Source: Cryobacterium sp. SO2
Lineage (GTDB): Bacteria > Actinomycetota > Actinomycetes > Actinomycetales > Microbacteriaceae
Direction of reading: 5' to 3'
DNA: 64,000 nt
Assembly: GCF_026151165.2 (NCBI RefSeq)
Contig: NZ_CP117849.1
Location: 3,844,001-3,908,000 of the forward strand
The notes beneath the pieces were generated by a model. It searched no databases, had not been told where the DNA came from, and saw only the letters and a list, made by a program, of their open reading frames with translations. Shown here in pieces: positions 51,676-60,569 of this stretch (position 1 is its first letter; each line of letters opens with the position of its first letter). Position numbers and translations under genes: made by a program.

Positions 51676-52650
51676 CTAGAACCGCACTCCGCCAGCGGAG
51701 ATCCCGGCCTTCCAGAAGCGCTGAAGGGCGAGGAAGACGATCATGATCGGTACCACCGAAACTAGCGAACCAACCACCGTCAGGATTTGGAGTCCCGGGA
51801 TCGTGATCGACGACTGGTTCCAGCCAGTCAGTCCCACCGTCAGCGGCATCAGCGTCTGGTCAGTGAGCACGAGCAACGGCAGCATGTAGCTGTTCCAACT
51901 GCCCAGGAAAGCGAACAGCAGGATCGTCACCAGGCCGGTCATCATCAACCGCAGGCCGATTGAGAAGAATATACGCAGTTCGTTCGCGCCGTCCAGCCGG
52001 GCTGCTTCTACGAGCTCAAGTGGAATCGAGGACTGCGCGTATATGTAGGCCAGCAAAACGCCAAACGGGTAGACAAGCGCCGGCAGCAGCACTCCCGCGT
52101 AAGTGTTGTTCAGGCCCAGGGTGACAAGCAACATGTAAGTGGGCTGGGCGAGCACGGTTCCGGGCACCAACAGGCTGGCAAGCACGGCGCCGAGCACGAT
52201 CTTGCGTCCCTTGAACCTGTAGACCGCGAATGCGTAGCCAGTGAGGGCGCAGACAAAGGTCGTGAAAGCCGAGCCGACGACCGAGTAGATCACCGAGTTG
52301 AACGTCCAGCGCCAATAAATTCCGTCGTCGTAGTTCGACAGGTTCACGAGGTTGTCGATCAGGTGGAATTCGGAGAAAGCGAATCCCGGCGTGGAGAAGA
52401 GCTCGCCGCCGGACTTTGTCGAGGCTACGACCAGCCAATACACCGGCACCAGGAAGTACAGGGCGGCGAGGACCATGACCACCGTGACAGCGATCATCCA
52501 CCCCCGTCCGTGCTGATCGGAGGCCGAAGTGTGGAACTTTGGAGCACGGTGAGGGCGCGAGGTGGTCGGTGCGGCGGGCAGGAGGCTCCCTACCGGGGAA
52601 TCGAGGACCGGGGAGGCGGCGTTCTTGTTAAGCGTCACGGGAGGCTCCAT
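51676..52650 (-). CDS. Sugar ABC transporter permease, MalG type
   Basis: Inner-membrane permease, 324 residues, CUT1 family. After an N-terminal cytoplasmic stretch of about 50 residues come six membrane helices. EAARLDGANELRIFFSIGLR is the EAA loop that contacts the ATPase. It overlaps the MalF-type gene by 23 bases and is the last gene of SBP-MalF-MalG. No ATPase gene is present, so a shared MsmK/MsiK-like ATPase encoded elsewhere must energise it. The context points to oligosaccharides from a fucosylated glycan. Confidence 0.94.
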   Translation of the reverse strand: MEPPVTLNKNAASPVLDSPVGSLLPAAPTTSRPHRAPKFHTSASDQHGRGWMIAVTVVMVLAALYFLVPVYWLVVASTKSGGELFSTPGFAFSEFHLIDNLVNLSNYDDGIYWRWTFNSVIYSVVGSAFTTFVCALTGYAFAVYRFKGRKIVLGAVLASLLVPGTVLAQPTYMLLVTLGLNNTYAGVLLPALVYPFGVLLAYIYAQSSIPLELVEAARLDGANELRIFFSIGLRLMMTGLVTILLFAFLGSWNSYMLPLLVLTDQTLMPLTVGLTGWNQSSITIPGLQILTVVGSLVSVVPIMIVFLALQRFWKAGISAGGVRF

Positions 52651-53569
52651 TTCGACGGTTCGTCACGCGCATGATCACCAGGGAGACCACGAGTGTGGCG
52701 GCACCGAGGATGACGGCCATCGCCGACGACAGGTTCGCGTTGTTGCCGAGTGTGGCCGCAGAGAACACGGCCATGTTGGGCGTGAAGTCGCTCGAGATAT
52801 TGGGGGTGATGGTTTTCAGCACGGCCGGTTCGCTGAAAAGCTGCAAAGTGCCGATAATCGACGACAGTGTGGTCAGCAGGAATGCCGGCCAGATCATCGG
52901 GATTTTGATGCTCCAGGCGATCCGAACTTCGTCGGCACCGTCGAGTCGGGCGGCCTCGTACATTTCGCGGGGCACCGACTGCAGGGCTGCGAACAGGATG
53001 ATCATGTTGATGCCGGTATACGACCAAATGCTAATGTTTGCGATCGCCCACAGCACTGTGCCGGGCGCCAGCAGGTTAGCCTCGATGCCTATCGAAGCCA
53101 GGAACTGGATGACTGGGCTTACGGCCGGCTGGTAGAGGAACCCCCACAGCAGGGCCGCGATGACGCCGGGCACCGCGTAGGGAAGGAATACCGCGAACTG
53201 GAAGAATCGCTTGGCCTTGACCAGTGATGAGTCGAATAGCAGGGCCAAGCCACCGGCAAGGACCATCATGACCGGCACCTGCACGACACCGAAGAGCAGC
53301 ACACGCCCGAAGCTGGCGATGAAGTCTGAATCAGTGAGTGCTCGAACGTAGTTCTCGATCCCGGCAAAGACCGCCGCCGTTTCGCCGCCGAACCCGAGGC
53401 CGGAGGACTTCACCGTGAACAGGCTGCTGCCCATAGCCACGAGAATCGGGGCGATAAGGAACAGGATGAAAAGCGCTGAGAAGGGAACGATGAAGGCATA
53501 CGGCACCCACCACGCCCCCGCGCCGGTGAACCGACGCGGGGGCGTGGTGGTGCGGGACAGAAAACTCAT
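52628..53569 (-). CDS. Sugar ABC transporter permease, MalF type
   Basis: Inner-membrane permease, 313 residues, CUT1 family, with about six helices. WVPYAFIVPFSALFILFLIA is helix 1, and YEAARLDGADEVRIAWSIKI is the EAA loop. The start lies 5 bases after the solute-binding protein stop. The C-terminal TNRRNGASRDA overlaps the MalG start. It pairs with the MalG permease to form the channel for the sugar-binding lipoprotein. Substrate assignment rests on the adjacent glycosidases. Confidence 0.94.
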   Translation of the reverse strand: MSFLSRTTTPPRRFTGAGAWWVPYAFIVPFSALFILFLIAPILVAMGSSLFTVKSSGLGFGGETAAVFAGIENYVRALTDSDFIASFGRVLLFGVVQVPVMMVLAGGLALLFDSSLVKAKRFFQFAVFLPYAVPGVIAALLWGFLYQPAVSPVIQFLASIGIEANLLAPGTVLWAIANISIWSYTGINMIILFAALQSVPREMYEAARLDGADEVRIAWSIKIPMIWPAFLLTTLSSIIGTLQLFSEPAVLKTITPNISSDFTPNMAVFSAATLGNNANLSSAMAVILGAATLVVSLVIMRVTNRRNGASRDA

Positions 53570-53574
53570 TCCGA

Positions 53575-54891
53575 CTACTCGTTCACACTCAGGCCGCGGG
53601 CCTTCAGATCGTCCACGGTGGCGGCCTGCGCGGCGTCTAGCGCCTCGAGGAAGGTCTTCTGGCCATTGATGACCTTGGCGAACTCATCGGTCAGCGCGGT
53701 CTGGGCGGTGCCGTAATTGGGGCCGTCCACCCATGTCGCTGGTGTGTTCTTGGCTGCCTCAATGAAGACCTCATTCACGGCCTGGTCACCGAAGAACGGA
53801 ACGGGCGAAGTCAGCGCGGGCGAAGCCAGGCCGTTCTTGGTCGACGGGAAGATGCCGCCGACCGAGATCATAGTCTCCTGGGTGTCATCGGAGCCGTTCA
53901 GCCAGCTGATGAATTCAGCCGCCGCTTCGGGGTCGGCCGCGCCCTTGAGCACGACGTCGGCGGCGCCGCCGGAGTCACCGGCGTTGGCGGATCCCTCGTT
54001 GACAGGCAGCGCTGCGATCTTCCAGAGGCCGCTGGTGCTTTCAGCGTTGCTGGCCAGCAGGCTCGGGAACCAGGCTGCGTAGGAGATCGTGGCGATCTTG
54101 CCGGCGTTCACGTTCGCCCAGTACTCCGGGGTCCACATGGTGTCGGTGGTGACTAGCCCTTCGTCGAGCAGTGTTTGCCAGCGCTTAGCGACCAGCTGAC
54201 TGCCGGAGTCGTTCATACCCACGTCCCAGGCGTCGCCGTCAACGCCGTACCAGCTACTCTCGGCCTGTTGAACCTCCTGCATCCACTGCCCCACTTCGCT
54301 GGGCGACATGTTGGCGATGTATACGTTCGGGTCTGCGGCATGGATGGCTCGGGCGGCGTCGAGGTACTCATCCCAGGTGGTGGGAACGCTGACGCCGTAC
54401 TTCTCGAACATATCGGTGCGATACATCATGCCCGCCGGGCCGATGCCCTGCGGCACACCGTAGACCTGGCCGTCGAAGCTGACGGAGGCCCACGAGCTCG
54501 GTGTGTAGTTCGCCTCATCATCGCTAACGAACTCGGTGATGTCCTGCACCCGTCCGGCGATCACGTAGTCGGGCAGGTCGTGGGTGCTCAGCTGCACCAC
54601 GTCGGGGCCGGCTCCGGCATCGACGGCGGCCTTGACCTTAGTGCCGTCGTCTCCGGTCATGCGGTGGAAGGTAACGGTGGTGCCGGTGTCGAGTTCGTTG
54701 TACTGGTCGACGAGGTCTTCGAGACCCGGGACCCAGCCCCAGAAGTCGACCGTGGATGCGTCGGCCGCTGCGTCGCCGTCGGTTGAAGCGGTTCCCGCGG
54801 AGCAGCCGGCCAGCAGCGCCAGGGCACTCGCCGACGCAATGACACCCATCACCATTCGGGACCTCGTTGGGCCCGCCAGATAAAACTTCAT
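53575..54891 (-). CDS. Sugar ABC transporter solute-binding lipoprotein, family 1
   Basis: Lipid-anchored solute-binding protein, 438 residues. A hydrophobic N-terminus ends in the lipobox LLAGC (Cys about residue 30). The mature protein shows family-1 features: STVDFWGWVPGLEDLVDQYN, VTFHRMTGDDGTKVKAAVDA and GADPEAAAEFISWLNGSDD. GGAAGGAAG precedes the ATG at 54891, so the 43-codon longer opening is not used. It is the first gene of the importer operon. It likely binds oligosaccharides released by the glycosidases of the locus. Confidence 0.95.
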   Translation of the reverse strand: MKFYLAGPTRSRMVMGVIASASALALLAGCSAGTASTDGDAAADASTVDFWGWVPGLEDLVDQYNELDTGTTVTFHRMTGDDGTKVKAAVDAGAGPDVVQLSTHDLPDYVIAGRVQDITEFVSDDEANYTPSSWASVSFDGQVYGVPQGIGPAGMMYRTDMFEKYGVSVPTTWDEYLDAARAIHAADPNVYIANMSPSEVGQWMQEVQQAESSWYGVDGDAWDVGMNDSGSQLVAKRWQTLLDEGLVTTDTMWTPEYWANVNAGKIATISYAAWFPSLLASNAESTSGLWKIAALPVNEGSANAGDSGGAADVVLKGAADPEAAAEFISWLNGSDDTQETMISVGGIFPSTKNGLASPALTSPVPFFGDQAVNEVFIEAAKNTPATWVDGPNYGTAQTALTDEFAKVINGQKTFLEALDAAQAATVDDLKARGLSVNE

Positions 54892-54987
54892 TGTCTTCCT
54901 TCCGATGACTGCATTGTCGAGGGTGAGGCATGTACTCGATGGACCATTGGGTCGCCATCTTGCCATCGAGATAACTGCCTCGGTACA

Positions 54988-55016
54988 AGGATGCCTATGG
55001 AAACCACCCCTGTCAA
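54988..55016 (-). promoter_or_regulatory. Candidate promoter of the sugar importer operon
   Basis: On the minus strand, TTGACA (55011-55016) is followed after 17 bases by CATCCT (54988-54993), a good -35 with a weak -10. A dyad CTCGATGG...CCATCGAG (54935-54942 and 54963-54970) lies downstream, in the leader region, and could be an operator. Confidence 0.4.
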
Positions 55017-55147
55017 GCATTCATCCGATGTGTGATCGGCTTGTTGCGACATAAAGGCTCAACTCTCCGAATATGGCCTCCGAAGGTCGGATCAATAGGG
55101 GTAGTCTGTGCGTGAATCCGCCCGCGACATCAAGAGAGGTTCCCCTT

Positions 55148-56131
55148 GTGCCCCTGACTGATATTCCCCTCGACCAGCTCCGCGAATTTCGGCCGGAGGT
55201 ACTGGAGCCTACTGACTTCGATGAATTCTGGGCCTTGACCCTCACTGAATCCCGCGCGCTGGCCTGGGAGCCCCGCCTTGAGCAGGTGTCCACGGTAATG
55301 CGCACCGTGGAGGTATTCGACGTGACCTTTGCCGGATACTGCGGCCAGCCCATCCGCGCCTGGCTGACGGTGCCCGTCGACGCCGGGGGGCCATTACCTA
55401 CTGTGGTCGAATACCAGGGGTACAACGGCGGGCGGGGACTGCCGGGCGAGCGGCTCTTCTGGGCCAGCGCGGGCTACGCGCATCTCTTCATGGACACACG
55501 TGGCCAGGGCAGCGGGTGGGGCACAGGCGGACACACTCCCGATCCTGAGGGCTCAGAGGCCTCCGTGGCCGGCTGGATGACTCGTGGCATCCTCGATCCG
55601 AAGTCTTACTATTACCGGCGGGTATTCACTGATGCCGCACTGGCAATCGATGCCGCCAGGTCACTCATTCATGTCGATGCGAGCAGACTGAGCCTCGCCG
55701 GCGGCAGTCAGGGGGGCGGCATAGCCCTCGCCGCCGCCGCACTGGTGCCTGACGTATGCGCGGTTATGCCCGACGTGCCGTTCCTCTGCCACTTTCGGCG
55801 GGCTGCGGAAATCACCGCCGTCGAACCGTTCACCGAAATCAGCCGTTACCTGGCGGTCCACCGCGACGCCGTAGACCAGGTATTCGACACGCTCAGCTAC
55901 TTCGACGGGGTGAACTTCGCTCGGCGAGCCACGGCGCCAGCCCTATTCTCGGCCGCGCTGATGGACGATGTTGTGCCTCCATCCACCATCTTCGCCGCAT
56001 TCAACCGCTATGCCGGGCCAGCCGACATCGAGGTCTATCCGTTCAATGGCCACGAATCAGGGCAGACGCTGCACAACATTAAGCAGGCGACCTGGCTCCC
56101 TCAGCACATAGGCCAAGGCCTCCTGAGCTAG
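55148..56131 (+). CDS. Acetylxylan esterase/cephalosporin-C deacetylase-family esterase (AXE1)
   Basis: Alpha/beta-hydrolase carbohydrate esterase, 327 residues from GTG 55148, the normal AXE1 (CE7) length. The nucleophile Ser is in GGSQGGG at about residue 187, and the catalytic His is in NGHESGQ near the C-terminus. MDTRGQGSGWGTGGHTPDPE is the CE7 RGQ motif region (R-G-Q). It removes acetyl groups from sugars or short oligosaccharides in the cytoplasm (no signal peptide). AGAGAGG before GTG 55148 supports this start over the one at 55073. Its stop overlaps that of GH95 by four bases. Confidence 0.92.
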   Translation: MPLTDIPLDQLREFRPEVLEPTDFDEFWALTLTESRALAWEPRLEQVSTVMRTVEVFDVTFAGYCGQPIRAWLTVPVDAGGPLPTVVEYQGYNGGRGLPGERLFWASAGYAHLFMDTRGQGSGWGTGGHTPDPEGSEASVAGWMTRGILDPKSYYYRRVFTDAALAIDAARSLIHVDASRLSLAGGSQGGGIALAAAALVPDVCAVMPDVPFLCHFRRAAEITAVEPFTEISRYLAVHRDAVDQVFDTLSYFDGVNFARRATAPALFSAALMDDVVPPSTIFAAFNRYAGPADIEVYPFNGHESGQTLHNIKQATWLPQHIGQGLLS

Positions 56132-58554
56132 CTGTCAGGCGGGAAATCCGCCTCGGTCAGCTCTACCCAGCTGTCGGTAGTCAGTTTCACGGTTCGTTCG
56201 ATGCTGTGCCAGCCGACCTTCACAGCACCGCTGGTGTGCACTGTGCGTGCACGCAGCCGTGCGCGCACGAGCCGCGGGCGACCGTGGGTATCCGGTGCCC
56301 AATCGATGTCGACCAGCACACCCGGTCGCACAACGAGCCCGGCAACGGAACCGGCGGGCCAACTGGCCGGCACTGCGGGCAGGAGGTCGATGCGGTCGGC
56401 GTGGCTGTGTACCAGACACTCAACGACGGCTGCAACGTAACCGAGGTTGCCATCAATTTGGAACGGTGGATGCGCGACGAAAAGGTTTGGGTATAGGCCT
56501 CCTTCCCACGGACCTGGGGCCATTGCGACGGAGCGAAAGACCAGCGGGAGCAGACGTTCCACCGCTTCGGGCTCACGAAGGCGCGCGCGTAATGCAATTT
56601 TCCAGACCAGCGACCAACCCGCGGAGTCGTCCCCGCGCTCGTCGAGGGTGCGTGAAACGGCAGCAGCGAGTTCCGGAGTGAGCAGTGTGTTGCCGGGGTA
56701 CGCGAAGTAGAGCGGGGAAACGTGCCGATGCCCCGGTTCAGGCAGCACGAAGGGGTCGGCCCATTCCTGGATGCTGCCATCCGAGATAGGGATCGGGGGC
56801 AGAGCAGCGAGCGACCGAACGACCTGCTGCATGATCGCGTCGTCCTCGGGCCCGATTCCCAGGGCCGCCTCGAACAGCGCCCTGATCATTGCAATGTCAG
56901 CGGTGGATGATCGAGCTGCCGCCGCAGGCCTGCCGTCGGGAGCGGTGAAATGATTCTCCGGTGAAGTGGAGGGAACGGTGCCCAGGCTGCCATCAGGCTG
57001 GCGAACCAGCCAGCCCAGGATGAACTCACAGGCGCCTCGAATGACGGGCCAGGCCCGGGTACGTGCGAATTCCGGGTCACCGCCATGGCGCAGGTGCTCA
57101 AAGAAGTGCCGCACCAGCCAAGCGGGTGCCAACGGCCAGAAAGACCAGGCCGGGTCGCCGGCGACCGGCGAGGTAAACGCCCAGGCGTCGGTGTTGTGAT
57201 GGGCCACCCAACCGGGCAGGCCGTAGAGCCGTTGGGCTGTGCCACGACCGTTGCGGGAGAGTGCCTCGATCAGCTCGAAGAAGGGCTCGTGGCACTCGGC
57301 CAGCGCGGTGCTCTCGGCAGCCCAGTAGTTCATCTGGGTGTTGATGTTCAGCGTGTAGTTCGAACTCCAGGGCGGAGTCATCGACTCATTCCAGAGGCCC
57401 TGCAGGGTAGCGGCCAGCGAACCGGGCCGGGAACTGGAGATGAGGAGGTAGCGACCGTAGTTGAACATCAACGCGGCCAGGGCTGGATCCCGGGGAGTCT
57501 GCAGCACGCGCTGGTCGGTCGGCAGCGGGCATGTCGGCAGTGGCGCGGTCGCGGTCGACGCTGACCGGCCGAGGTCAAGGGTGACCCTTTCATAGAACGC
57601 GGCGTGTTCTGCGCGGTGCTCGCGCCAGAGAGTGTCGACGCCGAGCCGACCAGCCGCGACGGCCGCTTCATTAGCCCGCGCGTAGGCCTCATCGGCCGAG
57701 CCGTTGGCGGCGAGTCCGACCCCGGTGAATGTGGTGGCGGTGCTCAGATATATCTGCAGCCGGTGCACTCCCGTGGCGGCGAGACCGGCCGTCGTCGCGC
57801 CCGCAGGCAGGCGGATGTCGGTGCCGTCATGTTGCCAATGCGCGACGACGGCGCCTTGCACCGAGATCGTCGGATCATCCGAGTACTGGACCTCGGCCGG
57901 CGGGTCGGCGTGGGTCGGGGGCACGTCGCTGGGCAGACGCAGGGTAAGCCCGCAAGCGCTGGAATCCTGACGGGCGTCGTCGACCTTCAGCTGGCTGGCG
58001 AGCCGCACCCGCACCGTGACCCCGTCCAGCGCCCCGACGCGCAAGTCGACGACCAGCACGTTGTGGGCTGCTGACACGAACATGCGTTGGTCTATGCGGC
58101 CGTGATCGGTGTCGAAACCGTGATCGTGGGACGCGGTGCGCAGATCTAGCGATCGCCGGTAGTGCTGCACTCCGGCGAGGTCGTCAATCTCGATGATCAG
58201 ATCGGCGAACGGCATGTAAGCCTGCGTGTACGGCTGGGAGAGCCCGGCGAGTTCGACTTCGGCCGCTCCGTATTCGTTATCGCCGATCAGATCCCGGGCG
58301 TGTCGCAGCGCCCGCTTGTTGTCTTCGGCTGATTGGGGCAGCACCCGCAGCTCGCTGGCCATCGAGCCCGACCATGCTGTGTCGTCGTTCAGCCGGATCT
58401 TATCGACCCCGATTCCGCCAAAGCACATGGCGCCGATGCGTCCGTTACCCAGCGGCAGCGCCTCGGTGAAAACCGTGGCCGGCGCGCCGTACCAGAGCAC
58501 CTGCGTCTCGTCAGGCAAGGTGCGGTCGGGACGCATCTTTGTGGGTAGGCTCAC
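56128..58554 (-). CDS. Alpha-L-fucosidase, glycoside hydrolase family 95
   Basis: Intracellular (no signal peptide) GH95 enzyme, 808 residues. The N-terminal beta-sandwich starts WYGAPATVFTEALPLGNGRI, then GAMCFGGIGVDKIRLNDDTA. The (alpha/alpha)6 barrel follows with TPPWSSNYTLNINTQMNYWA, AESTALAECHEPFFELIEAL and GWVAHHNTDAWAFTSPV. The family releases L-fucose, often alpha-1,2-linked to galactose. The GTG start overlaps the GH42 stop by four bases (GTGA). It is the last gene of FucD-like dehydratase-GH42-GH95. Together with the esterase it could strip acetylated fucosyl-galactose side chains. Confidence 0.93.
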   Translation of the reverse strand: MSLPTKMRPDRTLPDETQVLWYGAPATVFTEALPLGNGRIGAMCFGGIGVDKIRLNDDTAWSGSMASELRVLPQSAEDNKRALRHARDLIGDNEYGAAEVELAGLSQPYTQAYMPFADLIIEIDDLAGVQHYRRSLDLRTASHDHGFDTDHGRIDQRMFVSAAHNVLVVDLRVGALDGVTVRVRLASQLKVDDARQDSSACGLTLRLPSDVPPTHADPPAEVQYSDDPTISVQGAVVAHWQHDGTDIRLPAGATTAGLAATGVHRLQIYLSTATTFTGVGLAANGSADEAYARANEAAVAAGRLGVDTLWREHRAEHAAFYERVTLDLGRSASTATAPLPTCPLPTDQRVLQTPRDPALAALMFNYGRYLLISSSRPGSLAATLQGLWNESMTPPWSSNYTLNINTQMNYWAAESTALAECHEPFFELIEALSRNGRGTAQRLYGLPGWVAHHNTDAWAFTSPVAGDPAWSFWPLAPAWLVRHFFEHLRHGGDPEFARTRAWPVIRGACEFILGWLVRQPDGSLGTVPSTSPENHFTAPDGRPAAAARSSTADIAMIRALFEAALGIGPEDDAIMQQVVRSLAALPPIPISDGSIQEWADPFVLPEPGHRHVSPLYFAYPGNTLLTPELAAAVSRTLDERGDDSAGWSLVWKIALRARLREPEAVERLLPLVFRSVAMAPGPWEGGLYPNLFVAHPPFQIDGNLGYVAAVVECLVHSHADRIDLLPAVPASWPAGSVAGLVVRPGVLVDIDWAPDTHGRPRLVRARLRARTVHTSGAVKVGWHSIERTVKLTTDSWVELTEADFPPDS

Positions 58555-60569
58555 GTCCGCACAATCAAGTAGGCGCCTGCGGCGATTTCAGTGGGTCCAG
58601 CATACGACTGGCCGGTGATCAGGTCGTCGCCGCGCACGGTGACGACGCCCGGCGCGTCGGTGTGGTTCAACACGATGGTGAAATGTCCGTCGCCGACCCG
58701 GCGCTCGATCACTTCCAGACCGTCACCGGCCAGGCCCTGAATTCCGGCCTGATCGAGGATAGAGACGAGGTTTCTTCGCAGGGCGTCGTCGTCGAGGTGA
58801 GTGGAGAGGTAGTGAGCCACACCGCCTCCGAACTGATGGCGGGTTACGGCGGGCTGTCCGTCGAGGGCTCCGCCGCGATAGTGGCCCACTGCCTCGGCAC
58901 CTCGTAGATCGAGGTGTTCGCTCCACCGGGTGGCGGTGGAACCGTCGGAAAGCTCGAGGGCGTTGTCAACGGGATGCACCATCTGCACTCGGATACCGAG
59001 CACACGGGCGAGCTGACCACCGTACCCGCCAGGCGCCACTGAAAAGTTGTCGTCGGTCGTTCCGCTGAAATACCACGCCACCAGAACCCCGCCGGCCCCG
59101 ACATAGTCCTCGAACGCCTCGGCCTGTGCGGTCGAAAGCGGGATCGCCAACGGCAGCAGCAGCACGTCGTAACCGGAGAGCTCATGGTCCGGATGCACGA
59201 AGTCCACCCCTACCCCGGCCAGCCAGAGCGCCCGGTGAACTTGGCGCACGAGCGACAGGTAGTTGAGGTCTGCCCGTGGCAAACCTCGGGCCTCCGCGGC
59301 CCACCATGCTTCCGGGTACCAGAGAATGGCGACCCGGTTCTCGGCGACCGGTTCCGCCTGTCGCGAGCCCGGAGCAAGCTCGGACAGCTCGGCGAGCAGG
59401 GCGCCCAAGTGCACCGTGCCGCGAAACTGGTCGGTATCCTCACCGGAGTGCGGCACCATCGAGGAGTGAAACAACTCCGCGCCGGTCCGCGGCGCGCGCC
59501 ACTGGAAGAACAACGCCCCAAGCGACCCTCTAGCGATGTATTGAAGACTGGAGCGGACCATCTCCTGGGTCGAGCGCACCAGCATGGCATCGCGCCGGTA
59601 GACCAAGTTGGTCGCCTGCTCCATGAGCAGCCAGGGACGGTTGCCTGCCAGCGACCGGGCGAGGTCACCGGAGAACGCAGCCTGGGCATGGCCCTCAACA
59701 CCGGGCTCGGAAGGATAGTCGTCGATCGACACCATGTCCTCGGCCGCGGCGAAGGCCCACTGGTCGTAATGCAGCCAACTGGGAAGCATGAAGTTCGTAG
59801 TCACCGGGATGCCCGTGGACAGGGACTTGAGAATCTCGCTCTGTTCGTTGAACGCCGCGAGGAGCAGCTCCGCGGCAAAGCGCCTGAAGTCCAGCAGTTG
59901 CGCAGGGTTACCGAGGTACTGGGTGGCCTGCGGGGCGAAAATCTCTGCCCACTCCCCGTAACGCTGTGACCAGAAGGTCGTGTTCCAGACCTCATTGAGA
60001 GCCGATAAGGAGCCGTATTTGCGCTCCAGCCACAGCCGGAACTCCGCATCCACCACCGGACCGAACGACACGGTGCCGTACTCGTTGTGAACGTGCCACA
60101 TCCGCAGGGACGGATGCGTGCCGTAACGCCGGCCCAACTCCGTCGCGATGCGCCGGGCCGCGTGCCGGTACGCCTCTGCGGCGGGGTTGTAGGTGTCCCG
60201 GCTACCGTGCAGCAACCGCACGCCGTCGGCGGTGATCGGCAAAGCTTCGGGATGCGCGAGTGAGAACCAGGGCGGCGGCGACGCGGTCGGAGTGGCTAAG
60301 ATCACGCCGATCCCGTTCTCGTGCAGCAGGTCGAGCACATCGTCGAGCCAACCGAACGTGAAGACGCCTTCGCTGGGCTCCAGGGACGACCAGGAAAACA
60401 CTCCCACGGTAACGGTATTCACCCGCGCTACCTTCATCAGGCGCACGTCTTCCACCCAGACCTCGCGCGAGAACTGTTCCGGGTTATAGTCGCCCCCGTA
60501 CAGCAGTTCAGGCGCCAACAGCGACCCCCCGGGCGGCCTCGCTCCAGTAGGAGCCGTACGGGTATGCAT
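58551..60569 (-). CDS. Beta-galactosidase, glycoside hydrolase family 42
   Basis: Intracellular GH42 beta-galactosidase, 672 residues. The acid/base Glu is in HNEYG (E163) and the nucleophile in LLMEQAT (E317). GGDYNPEQFSREVWVEDVRL is the family N-terminus. The trimerisation and beta-sandwich domains follow. The ATG at 60569 lies inside the dehydratase gene, a 62-base overlap; a TTG at 60518 just before LAPELLYGGDYN with a G-rich ribosome site may be the real start. It would remove beta-galactose exposed after GH95 acts. Confidence 0.93.
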   Translation of the reverse strand: MHTRTAPTGARPPGGSLLAPELLYGGDYNPEQFSREVWVEDVRLMKVARVNTVTVGVFSWSSLEPSEGVFTFGWLDDVLDLLHENGIGVILATPTASPPPWFSLAHPEALPITADGVRLLHGSRDTYNPAAEAYRHAARRIATELGRRYGTHPSLRMWHVHNEYGTVSFGPVVDAEFRLWLERKYGSLSALNEVWNTTFWSQRYGEWAEIFAPQATQYLGNPAQLLDFRRFAAELLLAAFNEQSEILKSLSTGIPVTTNFMLPSWLHYDQWAFAAAEDMVSIDDYPSEPGVEGHAQAAFSGDLARSLAGNRPWLLMEQATNLVYRRDAMLVRSTQEMVRSSLQYIARGSLGALFFQWRAPRTGAELFHSSMVPHSGEDTDQFRGTVHLGALLAELSELAPGSRQAEPVAENRVAILWYPEAWWAAEARGLPRADLNYLSLVRQVHRALWLAGVGVDFVHPDHELSGYDVLLLPLAIPLSTAQAEAFEDYVGAGGVLVAWYFSGTTDDNFSVAPGGYGGQLARVLGIRVQMVHPVDNALELSDGSTATRWSEHLDLRGAEAVGHYRGGALDGQPAVTRHQFGGGVAHYLSTHLDDDALRRNLVSILDQAGIQGLAGDGLEVIERRVGDGHFTIVLNHTDAPGVVTVRGDDLITGQSYAGPTEIAAGAYLIVRT